Notes under the pieces: generated by a model | Told to the model about the DNA's origin: nothing | The model's database searches: none | Seen by the model: only the letters and a program-made list of their open reading frames with translations | Program-made: the position numbers and the translations under genes | Source: Glutamicibacter mishrai | Lineage (GTDB): Bacteria > Actinomycetota > Actinomycetes > Actinomycetales > Micrococcaceae | DNA: 64,000 nucleotides | Assembly: GCF_012221945.1 (NCBI RefSeq) | Contig: NZ_CP032549.1 | Location: 930,001 to 994,000 of the forward strand | Direction: 5' to 3' | Part shown: one piece after another, positions 15,146 to 24,056 of the stretch | How positions within the stretch are numbered: position 1 is the stretch's first letter | Layout of the letters: each line of letters opens with the position of its first letter

Positions 15146-17716
15146 TCAAGACTGCTGGTTGAGGCGGTTTTTCGTTTTCGCCGTGGCCACGTGTTCCCAC
15201 GGATTTTCCGGCCAAGGATGCTTCGGATAGCGCCCACGCATTTCAGAGCGGACCTGGGCATATGGGCCGTTGAAGAAGGACACCAGATCATCGGTCACCG
15301 CCAGTGGACGTCCGCCGGGCGACAAGAGGTGGAATTGCACAGGCAGTTTTTCTCGCACCAGACGTGGTGATTGATCCAAGCCGAAACACTCCTGGAGCTT
15401 GACGGCTACTACCGCCGGGCCTGCTTCGCCGACCGGCGGATAGGAGATCAGGATCCTGGAACCGGACGGGACCTCCAGACGTTGCGGAACCAGCGAATCG
15501 AAATCGTGGGCGTGCTCCCATGGCAACAACGTGCGCAATGCTGAATACAGATCAGTCTTGGCTGCATTCTTGCCCTGGGCGACTTGGCGCAAAACAGGTT
15601 GCAGCCACTCTTCCGCCCTTTCTATCAAGGCCTGCTCATCAACTGCACTGAACGGCTCCCCCAACAAGCGATGGGCCACAGCCATGCGACGGCGCAGCGC
15701 ATCAAAGTTTTCCTGCTCCCCGAAGAATGCCAGCCCCTGCTCCTTCACCGATACCTGGACAGCCTTCATGCCCAGTTCTTCGGTTGCCTTGATGGGTCGG
15801 GAGGACAACTCAATTGCGCCGAAGCGTTCAACTTTCCGGGCGCTGATTTTTCCGTCGATGAACTCGGCTGTTTCTTCGCTCTCGTGCAGCTGCGGGAGTA
15901 GATCAAGCACGGTGGGCAAGTCGATGCCGATGGCCCGGCGGATTGTCGCCTTGCTACCAGTCCTGGCCACTTCGACAACAGCCAGGTATTCCTCGTGGGC
16001 CAGCTGGCTCCCGCGCGGAAGCACCGCTCGTGTTCCCGAAGCCAGGAGATATTCATCGTGTCCGACCTTGCGGGCCACCCATTGCGGATAGGCCAACGCG
16101 CTGATGCCGGACAACGCGTCGGTTGGCAAGGCCTTCGGCGACGAGGCCTCCTTCCGGCCTTGCGCCTGGCTGGCGACCATCCGTTCCAGACGCGCTGCCT
16201 CCTGTTTCCAGGCACGATTGCCCGGGTGGGATCCCTTGCGTATCCCGGCAAAGAGTTCCTGCATGTCGGCGCTGTTAATGCGCTCGGAGCTGGCCAGCAA
16301 TGCCACAGCTTCCGCGGCCGGCCGCGCACCAAAGAGCGGCGCGCCTTCCAGCAACGCGCGTGCGGCTCGCGGGTCGGTGGGAATCTTGACCATTTGCTCG
16401 CCCAGGGACGTAATACGCCCCGAGCCGTCAACGGCACCCAGGCTTTTGAGCACTAGCTCGTCGCTGGCCATCGTGGATGCTGGCGGAACCTCCCAAAGAT
16501 CCAGCCCTTCTCCCCGGGGTGTTCCCCACGCCGCCAAAGCGAGTCCTGCCGACACCAGATCGCCGGTGCGGATTTCCGGAGTGGCATAGGCAGGCGTCGC
16601 GGCGAAGGCCTTGGGATCCAAGGTGCGCACCACTTGTCCCGGGCCAAGTCGTCCGGCACGGCCGGCTCGCTGGGTTGCCGTGGCACGACTGGCCACTACC
16701 GTGACCAACCCGGACATTCCACGCGAGGTGTCGCGGCGGGGTTCGCGCGCGTAGCCGGCATCGATGACCAGGTGGACGCGAGGTACCGTCAACGAGGATT
16801 CCGCGATGGATGTCGAGACGATGATTCGAGGCGGACTGCCGGCAGCTGGTTCATTCAGGATCGCATCCTGCTCGGCTGACGAGATCTGGGAATGCAATGC
16901 CAGAGAAGTCAGCCCGCTGGCGTTGATCTGTGCGCAGACTCGTTCAACTTCACGCACGCCCGGGACAAACACCAAGGTATCGACGGGACCTTGGCTTATC
17001 GCATTGGCCCTTGTCGAATGCTGCACGCTAACGGCGGCGACATGTCGCAGGTAGTCGTCCTTGATCCCGAATTCAGTGACTCTCGTTGATGAGTAGCTCT
17101 CAAAAATTTCTTCGACATCGTACTGGGCACTGTGGGCGCTGATGATTCTGACGGGTTTTTCGGATGAGAGAAAATCTGCAAGCTCTTTTGCATGCAACGT
17201 CGCGCTCATCAAGACTAGACAGAGATCATCTCGGAGTTCGCTGACTTGTTTGATCATTGCCAGCAATAAATCGGTGTCAATGGAACGTTCATGGACTTCA
17301 TCAATGATCACCGCACTGATACCGCCCAAATCTGGGTCTGCCAGCAATCGACGCAACATCAGACCGGCAGTAACAAATTCCACTTCAGTTCTCGCGGAAA
17401 CTGCGCGTTCTCCGCGAACGGAAAAGCCGACTTTCTCACCCAGCGTGGAACCATCCAGCTGGGCAAGTCTTCGGGCTGCTGCGCGCGCTGCCACGCGACG
17501 TGGTTGGGTAACAATAATTTTCCCTGTCAGACCAGCTTCTCGCAGTGCATTGGCCACCGTCGGTGGAACGATGGTGGTTTTACCGGATCCTGGCGGGGCT
17601 TGAATCACCAGTGGATTGCTGGGGTCCGCCACCAATGATTGGTAAAGGTCATCTCGGCTGGGACCGAAGGCTAGTCCGAAAGAGATCTGTTCCAGATCAA
17701 ATGTGCCGCTGTTCAT
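15146..17716 (-). CDS. hrpB: ATP-dependent DExH helicase HrpB
   Basis: 856-residue helicase of the DEAH/RHA group. Walker A APPGSGKTT lies near residue 40, motif Ia TQPRRVAARAAA near 69, the DEVH box IIDEVHERS near 138, SAT motif LMSATLH, and motif VI ATQRAGRAGR near residue 350; the HrpB-specific C-terminal region includes VARKVGHDEYLLASGT, and the final LSPGGRPLAVTDDLVSFF and YPKHPWPENPW. The length fits HrpB. Its role in RNA metabolism is not settled in any species. The ATGA start overlaps the stop of the alpha/beta hydrolase gene, so they are co-transcribed. Confidence 0.93.
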   Translation of the reverse strand: MNSGTFDLEQISFGLAFGPSRDDLYQSLVADPSNPLVIQAPPGSGKTTIVPPTVANALREAGLTGKIIVTQPRRVAARAAARRLAQLDGSTLGEKVGFSVRGERAVSARTEVEFVTAGLMLRRLLADPDLGGISAVIIDEVHERSIDTDLLLAMIKQVSELRDDLCLVLMSATLHAKELADFLSSEKPVRIISAHSAQYDVEEIFESYSSTRVTEFGIKDDYLRHVAAVSVQHSTRANAISQGPVDTLVFVPGVREVERVCAQINASGLTSLALHSQISSAEQDAILNEPAAGSPPRIIVSTSIAESSLTVPRVHLVIDAGYAREPRRDTSRGMSGLVTVVASRATATQRAGRAGRLGPGQVVRTLDPKAFAATPAYATPEIRTGDLVSAGLALAAWGTPRGEGLDLWEVPPASTMASDELVLKSLGAVDGSGRITSLGEQMVKIPTDPRAARALLEGAPLFGARPAAEAVALLASSERINSADMQELFAGIRKGSHPGNRAWKQEAARLERMVASQAQGRKEASSPKALPTDALSGISALAYPQWVARKVGHDEYLLASGTRAVLPRGSQLAHEEYLAVVEVARTGSKATIRRAIGIDLPTVLDLLPQLHESEETAEFIDGKISARKVERFGAIELSSRPIKATEELGMKAVQVSVKEQGLAFFGEQENFDALRRRMAVAHRLLGEPFSAVDEQALIERAEEWLQPVLRQVAQGKNAAKTDLYSALRTLLPWEHAHDFDSLVPQRLEVPSGSRILISYPPVGEAGPAVVAVKLQECFGLDQSPRLVREKLPVQFHLLSPGGRPLAVTDDLVSFFNGPYAQVRSEMRGRYPKHPWPENPWEHVATAKTKNRLNQQS

Positions 17717-18504
17717 GCCTGACGCCCAGCCCAGAATGAGCGTATGGCATTGACGATTGGTTCAATGGGATACAGCGTTCCACCGTGAGTGCGTCCTGGC
17801 AGAGCGACCATCCGAGCGTCAGGTAATGTGCGCACCATGATTTTGTTTTGATCAAAGCGTGGCTGATCCCGGGTACCAATAAGCAACAGGGTTGGAATCT
17901 TGATTCTGGCTAAGTCAGCAAGATCAATATTCTGCAGGGTCTCGGCAGCTTCGTAATACGCGGCAAGTGCCAGCGGATCATTTGATTTGAAAGCCAACCG
18001 GGTTGCTGGATCCAGTTTGCCCCCAGTCTCCTGACCGGTGACGAAGCCTTCAATGTCGCCTCGGCGCAATACTTCCAGATAGCCCGGGAAGAAGAGCTTG
18101 CCGATTTCCCCAGGAGTAATTTCGTAAGTGCCGCCGAGCATGATCAACGAAATGACCTGCTCTGGATGAGTCATGGCTAGGTGCAATCCGGTACGGGCTC
18201 CAAAAGAGTACCCAACGATGTGCACTCGTTCCAGGCCTAGGTGTTGCAGGACCGCTTGGATGTCACTAACGACTTTATCCATGGTGTACTCGGCGACATC
18301 ATGGGATTTCGCTGATTTGCCGTGTCCGCGCAAGTCCATGCGGATGGTCCGATGATCCTCGCCCAATGCTTTGGTGTAACCCAGCCCTCGCCAGATGGAA
18401 CGAGATAAAGCTGAACCGTGCAGGAAAAGAATTGGTTCTCCCTCGGCTCCGTCATCGTCGAAAAAGATGTCGGAACCATCGACAGGATTATTGATCATCG
18501 GCAT
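17713..18504 (-). CDS. Alpha/beta-hydrolase
   Basis: Cytoplasmic serine hydrolase of about 263 residues from ATG 18504; a longer reading to 18612 adds residues without hydrolase character. The oxyanion HG lies in ILFLHGSA near residue 30, the nucleophile elbow G-Y-S100-F-G follows, a conserved Asp sits near LLIGTRDQPR and the catalytic His in GRTHGG near residue 247. The fold and triad are complete. The substrate is unknown. First gene of a two-gene operon with hrpB (overlap 17713-17716). Confidence 0.87.
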   Translation of the reverse strand: MPMINNPVDGSDIFFDDDGAEGEPILFLHGSALSRSIWRGLGYTKALGEDHRTIRMDLRGHGKSAKSHDVAEYTMDKVVSDIQAVLQHLGLERVHIVGYSFGARTGLHLAMTHPEQVISLIMLGGTYEITPGEIGKLFFPGYLEVLRRGDIEGFVTGQETGGKLDPATRLAFKSNDPLALAAYYEAAETLQNIDLADLARIKIPTLLLIGTRDQPRFDQNKIMVRTLPDARMVALPGRTHGGTLYPIEPIVNAIRSFWAGRQA

Positions 18505-18653
18505 GTATTCGATTAAATCCCTTATCCAAGGGGAAGGCGAAATCAGAGTTCTCCCGAATCTATCGACATTCCCATCTAATAGGTGAAGACTGAAGATACA
18601 CGACAGGGTCACGGCAATTGCTCGTGGCTTGGATTAGATTCAGAAGGGGGAAG

Positions 18654-18794
18654 ATGATGAACACGCAACCAGCCAATGGGCAGCCTGCAGATCCCGATGA
18701 AGAGAAGAAACTACATGACGAGCACGACGAGGAGCTAGTCGAAGAATGGGAAGATGAGTCTTTCCCTGCTTCTGATCCGCCATCAAATTATTAG
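18654..18794 (+). CDS. 46-residue acidic small protein with ESFPASDPPS motif
   Basis: Starts at ATG 18654 (or 18657) after a GGGGGAAG ribosome-binding site and ends at TAG 18792-18794. The product is Pro/Gln-rich then highly acidic (EEKKLHDEHDEELVEEWED) and ends in ESFPASDPPSNY. A C-terminal ESFPASDPP-type motif is, to my knowledge, shared by many short bacterial proteins of unknown function, which supports a real gene. Divergent from the hydrolase-hrpB operon. Too short for ordinary gene callers. Confidence 0.7.
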   Translation: MMNTQPANGQPADPDEEKKLHDEHDEELVEEWEDESFPASDPPSNY

Positions 18795-19372
18795 GCATCA
18801 CGTTCCAAGGTGAGAACACACGTGACTCTCAGCTTGTTTCAAGACTCCGCTCCTAGTGTGGTTAATACCTTCTCAAGGTGCGAGTGATCTAGAAGAACCG
18901 ATTCGTACAGGCGTTACCTCCTTGGCCTGACGGATCGGTTCTTCATTTAATTCTCTGGCTCTCGCGAGCCACCCTTGGCCTTTGCACCTCTGGAAATCGG
19001 TAACACCACTTCGACTAAATTTCGGATAGGCCGTCGCTACGGCATCGTCACCTGTCGTATCAATCAAACCGGTAGCAAACCCAACCAAAGCCTACGCAGA
19101 CCGAAGTACAACGTCAGGACGTATGTTTCCGGAAATTATGTGATGCTATAAAACGGTTCCTAGATCGATAGATCTTTGGGTAGCTAAAGCGCTCCATTGC
19201 TTCGCGTTCGCCACTTGACCACGGTTCGTTGTCTGCCCAAGCACGGAACCACCAACTTCATCGCTTGTATTGCTTCCGCCTTGTTGGCTCTGTACTCGCA
19301 TCAATCATTCTTGACGTCACGATAGAAACCAGATGTGTTTCAAAAATCTTGGGCGACCTATACTCATTGCAT
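18795..19372. other. Intergenic region with long hairpin and likely promoter
   Basis: 578 bases without a convincing gene. It holds an imperfect hairpin (18892-18944) and, just before the next gene, a -10 TATACT (19359-19364) whose expected start point is within two bases of ATG 19373, so that mRNA is probably leaderless. The -35 region is weak. A 71-codon open frame on the minus strand (18873-19088) overlaps the hairpin and shows no family signature. Confidence 0.5.
18892..18944. terminator. Imperfect long hairpin
   Basis: Outer stem GAAGAACCGAT (18892-18902) with ATCGGTTCTTC (18934-18944), then inner CGT/ACG and CAGGC/GCCTG pairs, giving about 19 pairs with two single-base bulges. A short T-rich stretch follows on the plus strand. 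It may terminate the small gene 100 bases upstream, or be a regulatory RNA structure. Confidence 0.45.
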
Positions 19373-20530
19373 ATGAGCACCGGTATCGACATGAGCAAGC
19401 CACCCCGCTACTTACTTGTTGACACGATGCGTGGGTTGGCCATCCTTGGCATGATCTGGGCGCACGTCCACGGACTTTCGCCAACGATGATGCCCGAAGC
19501 TGTCACGGGAGCAATCTCCCAAATGAGTGGCGCAGCCACACCACTGTTCATGCTCGTCGCAGGAACGACCATCGCGATCCTGACGCACGGACAAATGGAT
19601 AGCAAGCGACGCCGTCGTTTCAGGCTCGAATATTTCCTTCGTGGGATCGGACTGGTGCTTATCGGTTTGGCGTTGCTCCCCTGGAGCGGACGGGTAGACA
19701 TTGTTTTGCCCTATCTAGGCATCACATTCCTCCTGGCAGTTCCCTTCCTTCTTGCCAGCTCCAAAATTCTCAGCATCTGCGCGACAGTGATTTTCATACT
19801 CTCACCGATTCTTGCAAAGACCGTCACGCAGGCGCTCATCACCTTACCGCAACTGCTATATCCACAAGCTAGCCACAACCCTCTGGCGTTTTTGGCCCAG
19901 TGGATCTTCACCGGTCATGCGTACCACGCCACTTGGCTATTGCCATTCATGTTGCTAGGCATCGTAGCGGGGCGCCTCCTGCTCGCGCAGAGACTCCCCG
20001 CAAAAACGATAACTTTGCTGGGATTCGGGCTCACCGTAGGAGTTTTTCTACTCTTCGTGCATCCACAGCAGGACGCCGGCACATACATTCGCGGTGGCTT
20101 CACAGAAATGTCGTTCGACATAACCCGTGCTATGACGGTATACGGGCTCATGAGCTGGTTGACATCCGTGAAGAATACAAAGTTCTCCTGCTGGTTCCAA
20201 AAGATTGGCATGCCGATCTCATTGGCGGGTCGCATCCCGTTGACTCTGTATGTACTCCATGTTCTGTTGTTATTTACGATCATGAGCGATGGTTGGACGC
20301 TCGCCGGATCACAGTGGCTGTGGCCTGCAATAGTCTTCGTTGGTTGTCTGGGTTTTGCAGTGCTATGGGGGCTCACGATTGGGGTGGGTCCAGTAGAGCG
20401 GCTTCTTGGGGTATTTTCTTTGCGGCACAACCTGCGCTGGGCATTGACATCACAGCCAGCGAAACCTCAAGAGTTCGGATTCAGACGGATTAAGGCACGC
20501 CAGCCCGCGCGGACCTTCAATCGTCGTTAA
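19373..20530 (+). CDS. DUF418/HGSNAT-like multi-pass membrane protein
   Basis: About 385 residues from ATG 19373 (a longer in-frame reading to 19229 lacks support). RYLLVDTMRGLAILGMIWAHV at residues 10-30 is the first-helix motif shared by YeiB/DUF418 and heparan-alpha-glucosaminide N-acetyltransferase-like (DUF1624) proteins. Around ten hydrophobic helices follow, and GVGPVERLLGVFSLRHNLRW near the C-terminus recalls the DUF418 end. Members are suspected acyl or small-molecule transferases acting at the membrane. Function here is unknown. It is monocistronic and somewhat more AT-rich than neighbours. Confidence 0.75.
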   Translation: MSTGIDMSKPPRYLLVDTMRGLAILGMIWAHVHGLSPTMMPEAVTGAISQMSGAATPLFMLVAGTTIAILTHGQMDSKRRRRFRLEYFLRGIGLVLIGLALLPWSGRVDIVLPYLGITFLLAVPFLLASSKILSICATVIFILSPILAKTVTQALITLPQLLYPQASHNPLAFLAQWIFTGHAYHATWLLPFMLLGIVAGRLLLAQRLPAKTITLLGFGLTVGVFLLFVHPQQDAGTYIRGGFTEMSFDITRAMTVYGLMSWLTSVKNTKFSCWFQKIGMPISLAGRIPLTLYVLHVLLLFTIMSDGWTLAGSQWLWPAIVFVGCLGFAVLWGLTIGVGPVERLLGVFSLRHNLRWALTSQPAKPQEFGFRRIKARQPARTFNRR

Positions 20531-21059
20531 CAACCTTTCTACACTGATCCCAAATCGCTTACAGCTCCGCTTGATTGGAACAACAAGGCAGGATTCCCTT
20601 CTAGTGGTCTCCGAAGGAGCGCGGAAATATCTCACAGGCCAGGAGCGAATTCGTTACCGCTGCTGACACCTTTGGCCTTCTCACGGATCGGCCCTGTGAA
20701 TCGGCATCTATTCCTTTAACATTCGCAGTGGCTTCTTCAAAAAAATCATTAATAAGGTTGTATCGCTTTTTCGTCACGATCTACGATGCCTGCGAATGAG
20801 GAATTTGGGTCGCAGGTGATCATCATCAGGCATGCTTCCTATTTCAGCAGAGTCAAGTTTATTCAGTATTGGTACGCGCTCGTTTCAAAACACAAACAAG
20901 AACAACGACCTGTCGAGCTAAAGATATAACCCTGCGGCATTACGCATTTAGCAGATTTGGTCGACGGACATGTTGGGCAGTTCACCTTTTGGCATACTCT
21001 GAAGTGGAGTCTCATTGACCTCTGCCCAGTCAGCACAGACGCTGCAAGAAAGGTGCCTC
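20531..21059. other. AT-richer intergenic region, no gene seen
   Basis: 529 bases between the membrane protein and the aldo-keto reductase. No reading frame, hairpin or repeat stands out. The ribosome-binding site AGAAAGG for the downstream gene is at 21047-21053. It may hold the promoter of that gene or decayed sequence. Confidence 0.4.
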
Positions 21060-22121
21060 GTGGAATACGAACGAATGCCAGCCACCAAAGAACTACACCG
21101 CCCTTATACCGCTGCGACCGATCGCTATGAACACTATGGCTACCGCCGCGTCGGAGATTCAGGCCTGCGCCTACCCCCACTGTCGTTGGGACTATGGTGG
21201 AACTTCGGAGACAACCGACCTTTCGACAGTCAACGCGAAATTCTTCGACATGCCTTTGACCACGGCATCAACCACTTCGACTTGGCCAATAACTATGGCC
21301 CACCGGCTGGTTCTGCCGAAGAGAACTTCGGGCGCATGATGCGCAAGGATTTCAAGCCTTACCGCAACGAGCTGCTCATCTCTTCCAAGGCGGGCTACGA
21401 CATGTGGCCGGGCCCGTACGGCACCTTCGGTTCCCGAAAGTATCTGTTGGCCTCTTGTGAAGCGTCACTCAAGAAGATGGGCCTGCACTATGTAGATATC
21501 TTCTACTCCCACCGTTTTGACCCTAAGACCCCTTTGGAAGAAACCATTGGAGCCTTGGACACCCTGGTGCGCCAGGGCAAGGCCACCTACGTTGGCATCT
21601 CTTCCTACTCGGCAGAACGTACCGCGCAGGCCAAGGCGATCGCTGATGACCTGGGCACGCCGCTGGTCATTCACCAGCCTTCGTACAACATCCTCAATCC
21701 TTGGGTTGAGCACGGCTTGCTGCAGACCTTGGAGAAAGAGCGCATGGGCACCATTGCGTTCACTCCATTGGCTCAGGGCTTGCTGACCGACAAGTACCTG
21801 TCGACCACGAACGTTGAACGCCAAGGCGGCCGGCGTTCGCTGGAGAGCCAGTTGACCGAGGAAAACTTGACCAAGGTACGCCGGCTGAACGAAGTGGCCC
21901 AGGAGCGCGGCCAATCGTTGGCCCAGATGGCACTGGCATGGTTGCTTCGTGATGGCGCTGCAACCTCGGTGTTGATCGGTGCCTCATCCACCAAGCAGCT
22001 GGATGAAAACTTGGGCGCCCTAGGCAACCTGGAATTCAGCGAAGCCGAACTGTCCGCGATTGCCGAAATCGCCCAGGGTGATGCGGGCATCGACTGGTGG
22101 CGTGCCTCGGCAATCAGCTGA
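21060..22121 (+). CDS. Aldo-keto reductase, YghZ/Kv-beta-like
   Basis: About 353-residue NADPH-dependent reductase with a TIM-barrel fold. I choose GTG 21060 because AGAAAGG lies 6 bases before it; TTG 21015 and ATG 21075 are alternatives. Catalytic tetrad elements appear in order: Asp and Tyr in HFDLANNYGPPAGSAE, Lys in ISSKAGYDMWPG and His in FYSHRFDP. The GPYGTFGSRKYL and PLAQGLLTDKYL segments are close to E. coli YghZ (L-glyceraldehyde 3-phosphate reductase) and the potassium-channel beta subunits. Probable role is detoxification of aldehydes or methylglyoxal; the substrate is inferred. Confidence 0.9.
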   Translation: MEYERMPATKELHRPYTAATDRYEHYGYRRVGDSGLRLPPLSLGLWWNFGDNRPFDSQREILRHAFDHGINHFDLANNYGPPAGSAEENFGRMMRKDFKPYRNELLISSKAGYDMWPGPYGTFGSRKYLLASCEASLKKMGLHYVDIFYSHRFDPKTPLEETIGALDTLVRQGKATYVGISSYSAERTAQAKAIADDLGTPLVIHQPSYNILNPWVEHGLLQTLEKERMGTIAFTPLAQGLLTDKYLSTTNVERQGGRRSLESQLTEENLTKVRRLNEVAQERGQSLAQMALAWLLRDGAATSVLIGASSTKQLDENLGALGNLEFSEAELSAIAEIAQGDAGIDWWRASAIS

Positions 22122-22159
22122 TGATGCCTTGAATCCAGCTGGCTGAAGCTGTTGCACCT

Positions 22160-22197
22160 GCCGTGGTCTTCCCGCGTTTCAACGGGAAGACCACGGC
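22160..22197 (+). terminator. Hairpin terminator of the aldo-keto reductase gene
   Basis: Perfect 15-base-pair stem GCCGTGGTCTTCCCG with its complement, 8-base loop, followed by ATTGCTTTTGCTT. It is 38 bases after the stop codon. Confidence 0.88.
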
Positions 22198-22392
22198 ATT
22201 GCTTTTGCTTGAAACCACAGCTTGTTTTCCGCGGGCGAATATTGCTTCTTCATACTGGCTCAAAGTCGTTTCTGAGGATAAGCTCGGAGAAGACGCACAA
22301 TGAAGTGAATTACATTCATTTATTGATTCAAGTTCGATAGCGTCAAGATACAGGCTTACGCTGACCAATCTGTACAAACGACAGGAGCATTG

Positions 22393-23775
22393 ATGAGCGC
22401 CCCAACCTATAAGGTCTTGAACCCGGCTACCGGCGATGTTGTCGAGGAATTCGACGCTGCAACCGACGAACAAGTTGAGCAGGCTCTGGCAGCCGCTCAG
22501 TCCGCCTACGAGTCATGGCAGGACGTCGACATCAACGAACGCGCAAAGATTGTCTCCAAGGTTGGAGCTCTCTTCGCCGAGCGCGCTGATGAACTTGGCA
22601 AGATCATGACCACCGAAATGGGTAAGCCACTGTCTGAAGCAGTGGGCGAGGCGCAGTTCTGCCAGGAGATCTTTGAATACTTCGCAACCGAGGGCCCAAC
22701 CCTCGCTGCGGATCAGGAGATCAAGTCGTTCTCCGGCGGCAAGGCTGTTGTGCAGAAACGCCCAGTTGGCCCATTGCTGGGCATCATGCCTTGGAACTTC
22801 CCGCTGTACCAGGTAGCTCGCTTCGCAGCTCCCAACCTGATGCTGGGCAACACCATCATCCTGAAGCATGCGGAATCCTGCCCTCGTTCGGCATTGGCCA
22901 TTCAGGAAATCATGGATGAAGCTGGCGTGCCAGCAGGCGTTTACAACAACGTGTTCGCCACCCACGACCAGATCTCCACCATCATTGCCGATTCCCGGAT
23001 CCAGGGTGTCTCCTTGACCGGTTCCGAGCGTGCCGGCGCCATCATCGGCGAGCAGGCTGGCCGCAACTTGAAGAAGGCTGTGCTGGAACTGGGCGGTTCG
23101 GATCCGTTCGTTGTCCTGGATTCTGATGACGTCCCAGGCATCGTAGATACCGCATGGGGCTACCGCATCGACAACACCGGCCAGGCCTGCAACTCGAATA
23201 AGCGCATGATCGTCATGGAAGACATCTACGACGAGTTCGTTGCAGAACTGACCAAGCGTGCCGAGGGCTTGAAGCCAGGCGATCCAATGGAAGAGGCAGA
23301 AGGCACCTTCGCTCCCCTGTCCTCGCGCAAGGCAGCTGAGAGCCTGCACGAGCAGGTTCAGGATGCTGTCTCCAAGGGCGCAACCCTGCACGCCGGTGGC
23401 GTACTGCACGACGGCCCATCGGCCTACTACTCCCCTGCGGTTCTTACTGGCATCACCAAGGACATGCGCGCTTACTACGAAGAGCTCTTCGGCCCAGTTG
23501 CCGTGGTCTACAAGGTAAGCAGCGACGAGGAAGCAACCGAGCTGGCCAACGACACCATCTACGGTCTGGGTGGCTCCGTCCACTCCACCGACGTGGAGCG
23601 CGCTTCCAAGGTCGCCCAGAAGCTGCAGTCCGGCATGACCAACGTCAACGTGGCCAGCGCCGAAGGTGCTGAAATGCCATTTGGCGGCGTCAAGCGCTCA
23701 GGCTTCGGCCGCGAGCTTGGCCCGCTGGGCATGGACGAATTCGTCAACAAGCGCCTGTTCTACGTGGGCGAATAA
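22393..23775 (+). CDS. NAD(P)-dependent succinate-semialdehyde dehydrogenase-like enzyme
   Basis: 460-residue aldehyde dehydrogenase. ATG 22393 follows AGGAG (22383-22387); an in-frame TTG sits directly before it. Landmarks are the PWNFPLYQ cofactor loop, the catalytic Glu in LELGGSDPF near residue 233, the catalytic Cys in NTGQACNSNKR near residue 267 and the C-terminal MPFGGVKRSGFGRELG. It is closest in look to GabD/Sad-type enzymes of GABA or 4-hydroxybutyrate breakdown, though no gabT neighbour is present. Upstream, TGAAT-TAC-ATTCA at 22306-22318 is a short palindrome that could be an operator. Confidence 0.88.
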   Translation: MSAPTYKVLNPATGDVVEEFDAATDEQVEQALAAAQSAYESWQDVDINERAKIVSKVGALFAERADELGKIMTTEMGKPLSEAVGEAQFCQEIFEYFATEGPTLAADQEIKSFSGGKAVVQKRPVGPLLGIMPWNFPLYQVARFAAPNLMLGNTIILKHAESCPRSALAIQEIMDEAGVPAGVYNNVFATHDQISTIIADSRIQGVSLTGSERAGAIIGEQAGRNLKKAVLELGGSDPFVVLDSDDVPGIVDTAWGYRIDNTGQACNSNKRMIVMEDIYDEFVAELTKRAEGLKPGDPMEEAEGTFAPLSSRKAAESLHEQVQDAVSKGATLHAGGVLHDGPSAYYSPAVLTGITKDMRAYYEELFGPVAVVYKVSSDEEATELANDTIYGLGGSVHSTDVERASKVAQKLQSGMTNVNVASAEGAEMPFGGVKRSGFGRELGPLGMDEFVNKRLFYVGE

Positions 23776-23784
23776 TCCAATTAG

Positions 23785-23825
23785 AAATGGGAGGTAGCTG
23801 AGCGATGCTCAGTTACCTCCCATTT
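23785..23825. terminator. Hairpin terminator
   Basis: Stem AAATGGGAGGTA-CTGAGC with its complement (one G-T mismatch), 3-base loop, flanked by A and T runs. It ends the aldehyde dehydrogenase gene and could also stop leftward transcripts from the polysaccharide locus, whose last leftward gene stops at 24057. Between 23826 and 24056 I see no gene. Confidence 0.88.
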
Positions 23826-24056
23826 TGTTTGCCCGCATCGAGTTACGACTTACCCCGAGCGGAACAGACAGTCTCTAACTATCCGATATTTGTCTCTCGG
23901 TTACTGGTCATCAATGCGTGGATTGCGCTTTGCCCGATTTGTTGTGTGAAATCTGCCAGCCGCAGGGACCAAAGATTCCTGCTAAACAATTGTGCGTGCA
24001 ACGAATAGTTTCCCGATCGCTAAGTATCGTTTTAACATCAGGCCCGCTAACGTTTC

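Noticed and set aside
18873..19088. 71-codon minus-strand frame
   Set aside because: Overlaps a strong hairpin, has no good ribosome-binding site and no recognised family.
22513..23583. 356-codon open frame antisense to the aldehyde dehydrogenase
   Set aside because: The dehydrogenase has its complete active site on the other strand; this is a mirror frame.
23805..24008. 67-codon plus-strand frame after the dehydrogenase terminator
   Set aside because: Begins inside the terminator stem and has no coding character.
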